Assembly (NCBI GenBank): GCA_009919985.1
Contig: RGAX01000136.1
Coordinates: 1 to 7,469 of the forward strand
DNA: 7,469 nucleotides
DNA from: Opitutaceae bacterium
GTDB lineage: Bacteria > Verrucomicrobiota > Verrucomicrobiia > Opitutales > Opitutaceae
Direction: 5' to 3'
The notes under the pieces: generated by a model
The model's database searches: none
Told to the model about the DNA's origin: nothing
Seen by the model: only the letters and a program-made list of their open reading frames with translations
Shown here: positions 6,638-7,469 of the stretch, one piece after another
Numbering within the stretch: the stretch's first letter is position 1
Layout: each line of letters starts with the position of its first letter
Program-made: the position numbers and the translations under genes

Positions 6638-6731
6638 GGCCGCAACGTCCGCCGGCCGCCGCGCCTTGGCAACGGGTTTTTGCCCACAAGTTATGCGACA
6701 AATCGCCAGCGGGGGCGTTGCGGGTTGAAAT

Positions 6732-7469
6732 TTATTTGGCCGCGACAGCGGCGGTTGTGGCGGGCGGCGCCGGGGCACGCCCGACCAAGACTTTGTCCAC
6801 GCGGCGTTTGTCCATGTCGACGACTTCAAAGCGCCAACCAGCCCAATCAAAATAATCACCCGCGGCCGGAATGCGCGCGAGCTCGGTCACCATGAGGCCG
6901 CCCACGGTTTGATAATCCGCGTGGCCTTCGTGCGGCAGCGGCGCGTGCAGTTCGAGCAGAGTTTTCAACTCGCCGATGGGTAAGGTCGCATCGATGAGCC
7001 ACGAACCGTCTTCGCGTTGTTTAGCCTCGGGTTGCGCGCGGTCGCCGGGCGTAGGGAGATCGCCCACGATCGCCTCAAGCACGTCGATGAGCGTCACAAG
7101 GCCTTGCACGACGCCAAATTCGTCGGTGACAATCGCGATGTGTTTGCCGGTTTGCTTAAAACGCTCGAGCAACTGGATCGCCGAAAACGTTTCCGGCACA
7201 AACAGCGGCGGCAGGAGGAGATTTTTTAACGTGGTCGGCAACCCGATCGCCGAGTGCGCCCAAAGCGCTTTCACCGCGACCATGCCGACGATCGTGTCGC
7301 GCTGCGTCTGATAAACCGGGAAATAAGAGTGGCCGCTGGTCACGATTTTACGCCAATTGGATTCCTCGGGGTCGTCGAGATTGAGGAAAACGATCTTCGG
7401 CCGCGGCGTCATGAGGCGCGTGATGGACAACTGGTCGAGCGCGAGCACGCCTTCGACCATCTCTTTCTC
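6732..7469 (-). CDS. Hemolysin-family (HlyC/CorC) CBS-domain membrane protein, 5'-truncated
   Basis: The frame runs off the right edge; the C-terminal 245 residues are visible. The visible part opens with EKEMVEGVLALDQ and the MTPR motif (20-23), which in this family joins the N-terminal DUF21 membrane domain to the CBS pair. CBS 1 covers about 24-75 and CBS 2 about 86-137, ending in DEFGVVQGLVTLIDVLEAIV. A CorC/HlyC transporter-associated domain covers about 153-229 (GSWLIDATLPI to KRRVDKVLVG), followed by an Ala/Pro-rich tail. Members are inner-membrane proteins linked to magnesium or cobalt efflux and tolerance; the hemolysin name is historical. CBS pairs commonly sense adenine nucleotides. 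The stop at 6732 is about 95-105 bases before the next same-strand gene, and no terminator hairpin with a T run is visible between them. There is no evident link to the sialic acid genes. Confidence 0.9.
   Translation of the reverse strand, partial: EKEMVEGVLALDQLSITRLMTPRPKIVFLNLDDPEESNWRKIVTSGHSYFPVYQTQRDTIVGMVAVKALWAHSAIGLPTTLKNLLLPPLFVPETFSAIQLLERFKQTGKHIAIVTDEFGVVQGLVTLIDVLEAIVGDLPTPGDRAQPEAKQREDGSWLIDATLPIGELKTLLELHAPLPHEGHADYQTVGGLMVTELARIPAAGDYFDWAGWRFEVVDMDKRRVDKVLVGRAPAPPATTAAVAAK

Noticed and set aside
6640..6731. Terminator or promoter after the CorC/HlyC gene
   Set aside because: The stretch is GC-rich with short complementary pieces but shows no hairpin with a T run and no convincing -35/-10 pair.

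Overview
This is a GC-rich bacterial window holding seven protein genes, two of them cut by the window edges, and no RNA genes, insertion sequences or CRISPR. Start codons mostly lack a clear Shine-Dalgarno sequence, and two of the gene junctions are short AT-rich stretches. Together with the protein content (paired sialidases, a permuted mutarotase, a GntR/LacI hybrid regulator), this suggests a polysaccharide- or mucin-degrading member of the Verrucomicrobiota, perhaps near Opitutaceae. That placement is an inference from style and was not tested by any search.

Positions 1-3248 (+ strand) form a tight three-gene run: a 5'-truncated sialidase-like protein with five Asp boxes, a complete secreted sialidase of GH33 type, and N-acetylneuraminate lyase (NanA). 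The gaps are 12 and 32 bases, so co-transcription is likely. Facing them on the - strand are a regulator joining a GntR-type winged helix to a LacI-type ligand-binding domain (3275-4363) and, upstream of it in the same direction, a secreted kelch propeller of the sialic acid mutarotase/epimerase type (4439-5566). The nanA and regulator genes converge with only 26 bases between them.

The likely logic is as follows. Exported sialidases release sialic acid from glycans, and the propeller speeds anomer conversion outside the cytoplasm. A transporter not seen here imports the sugar, NanA splits it into N-acetylmannosamine and pyruvate, and the hybrid regulator may sense an intermediate. Kinases, epimerases, deacetylase/deaminase and the transporter are not in the window.

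Positions 5622-7469 (- strand) look unrelated to sialic acid. They hold a protein with an atypical kinase-like fold whose 5' end overlaps a second plausible reading frame, and the CBS plus CorC/HlyC domains of a hemolysin-family membrane protein cut by the window end. All intergenic gaps are about 110 bases or less. The most useful leads are the missing acid/base aspartate region in the first sialidase, the cyclic permutation of the mutarotase, and the unresolved double reading frame at 6431-6637.
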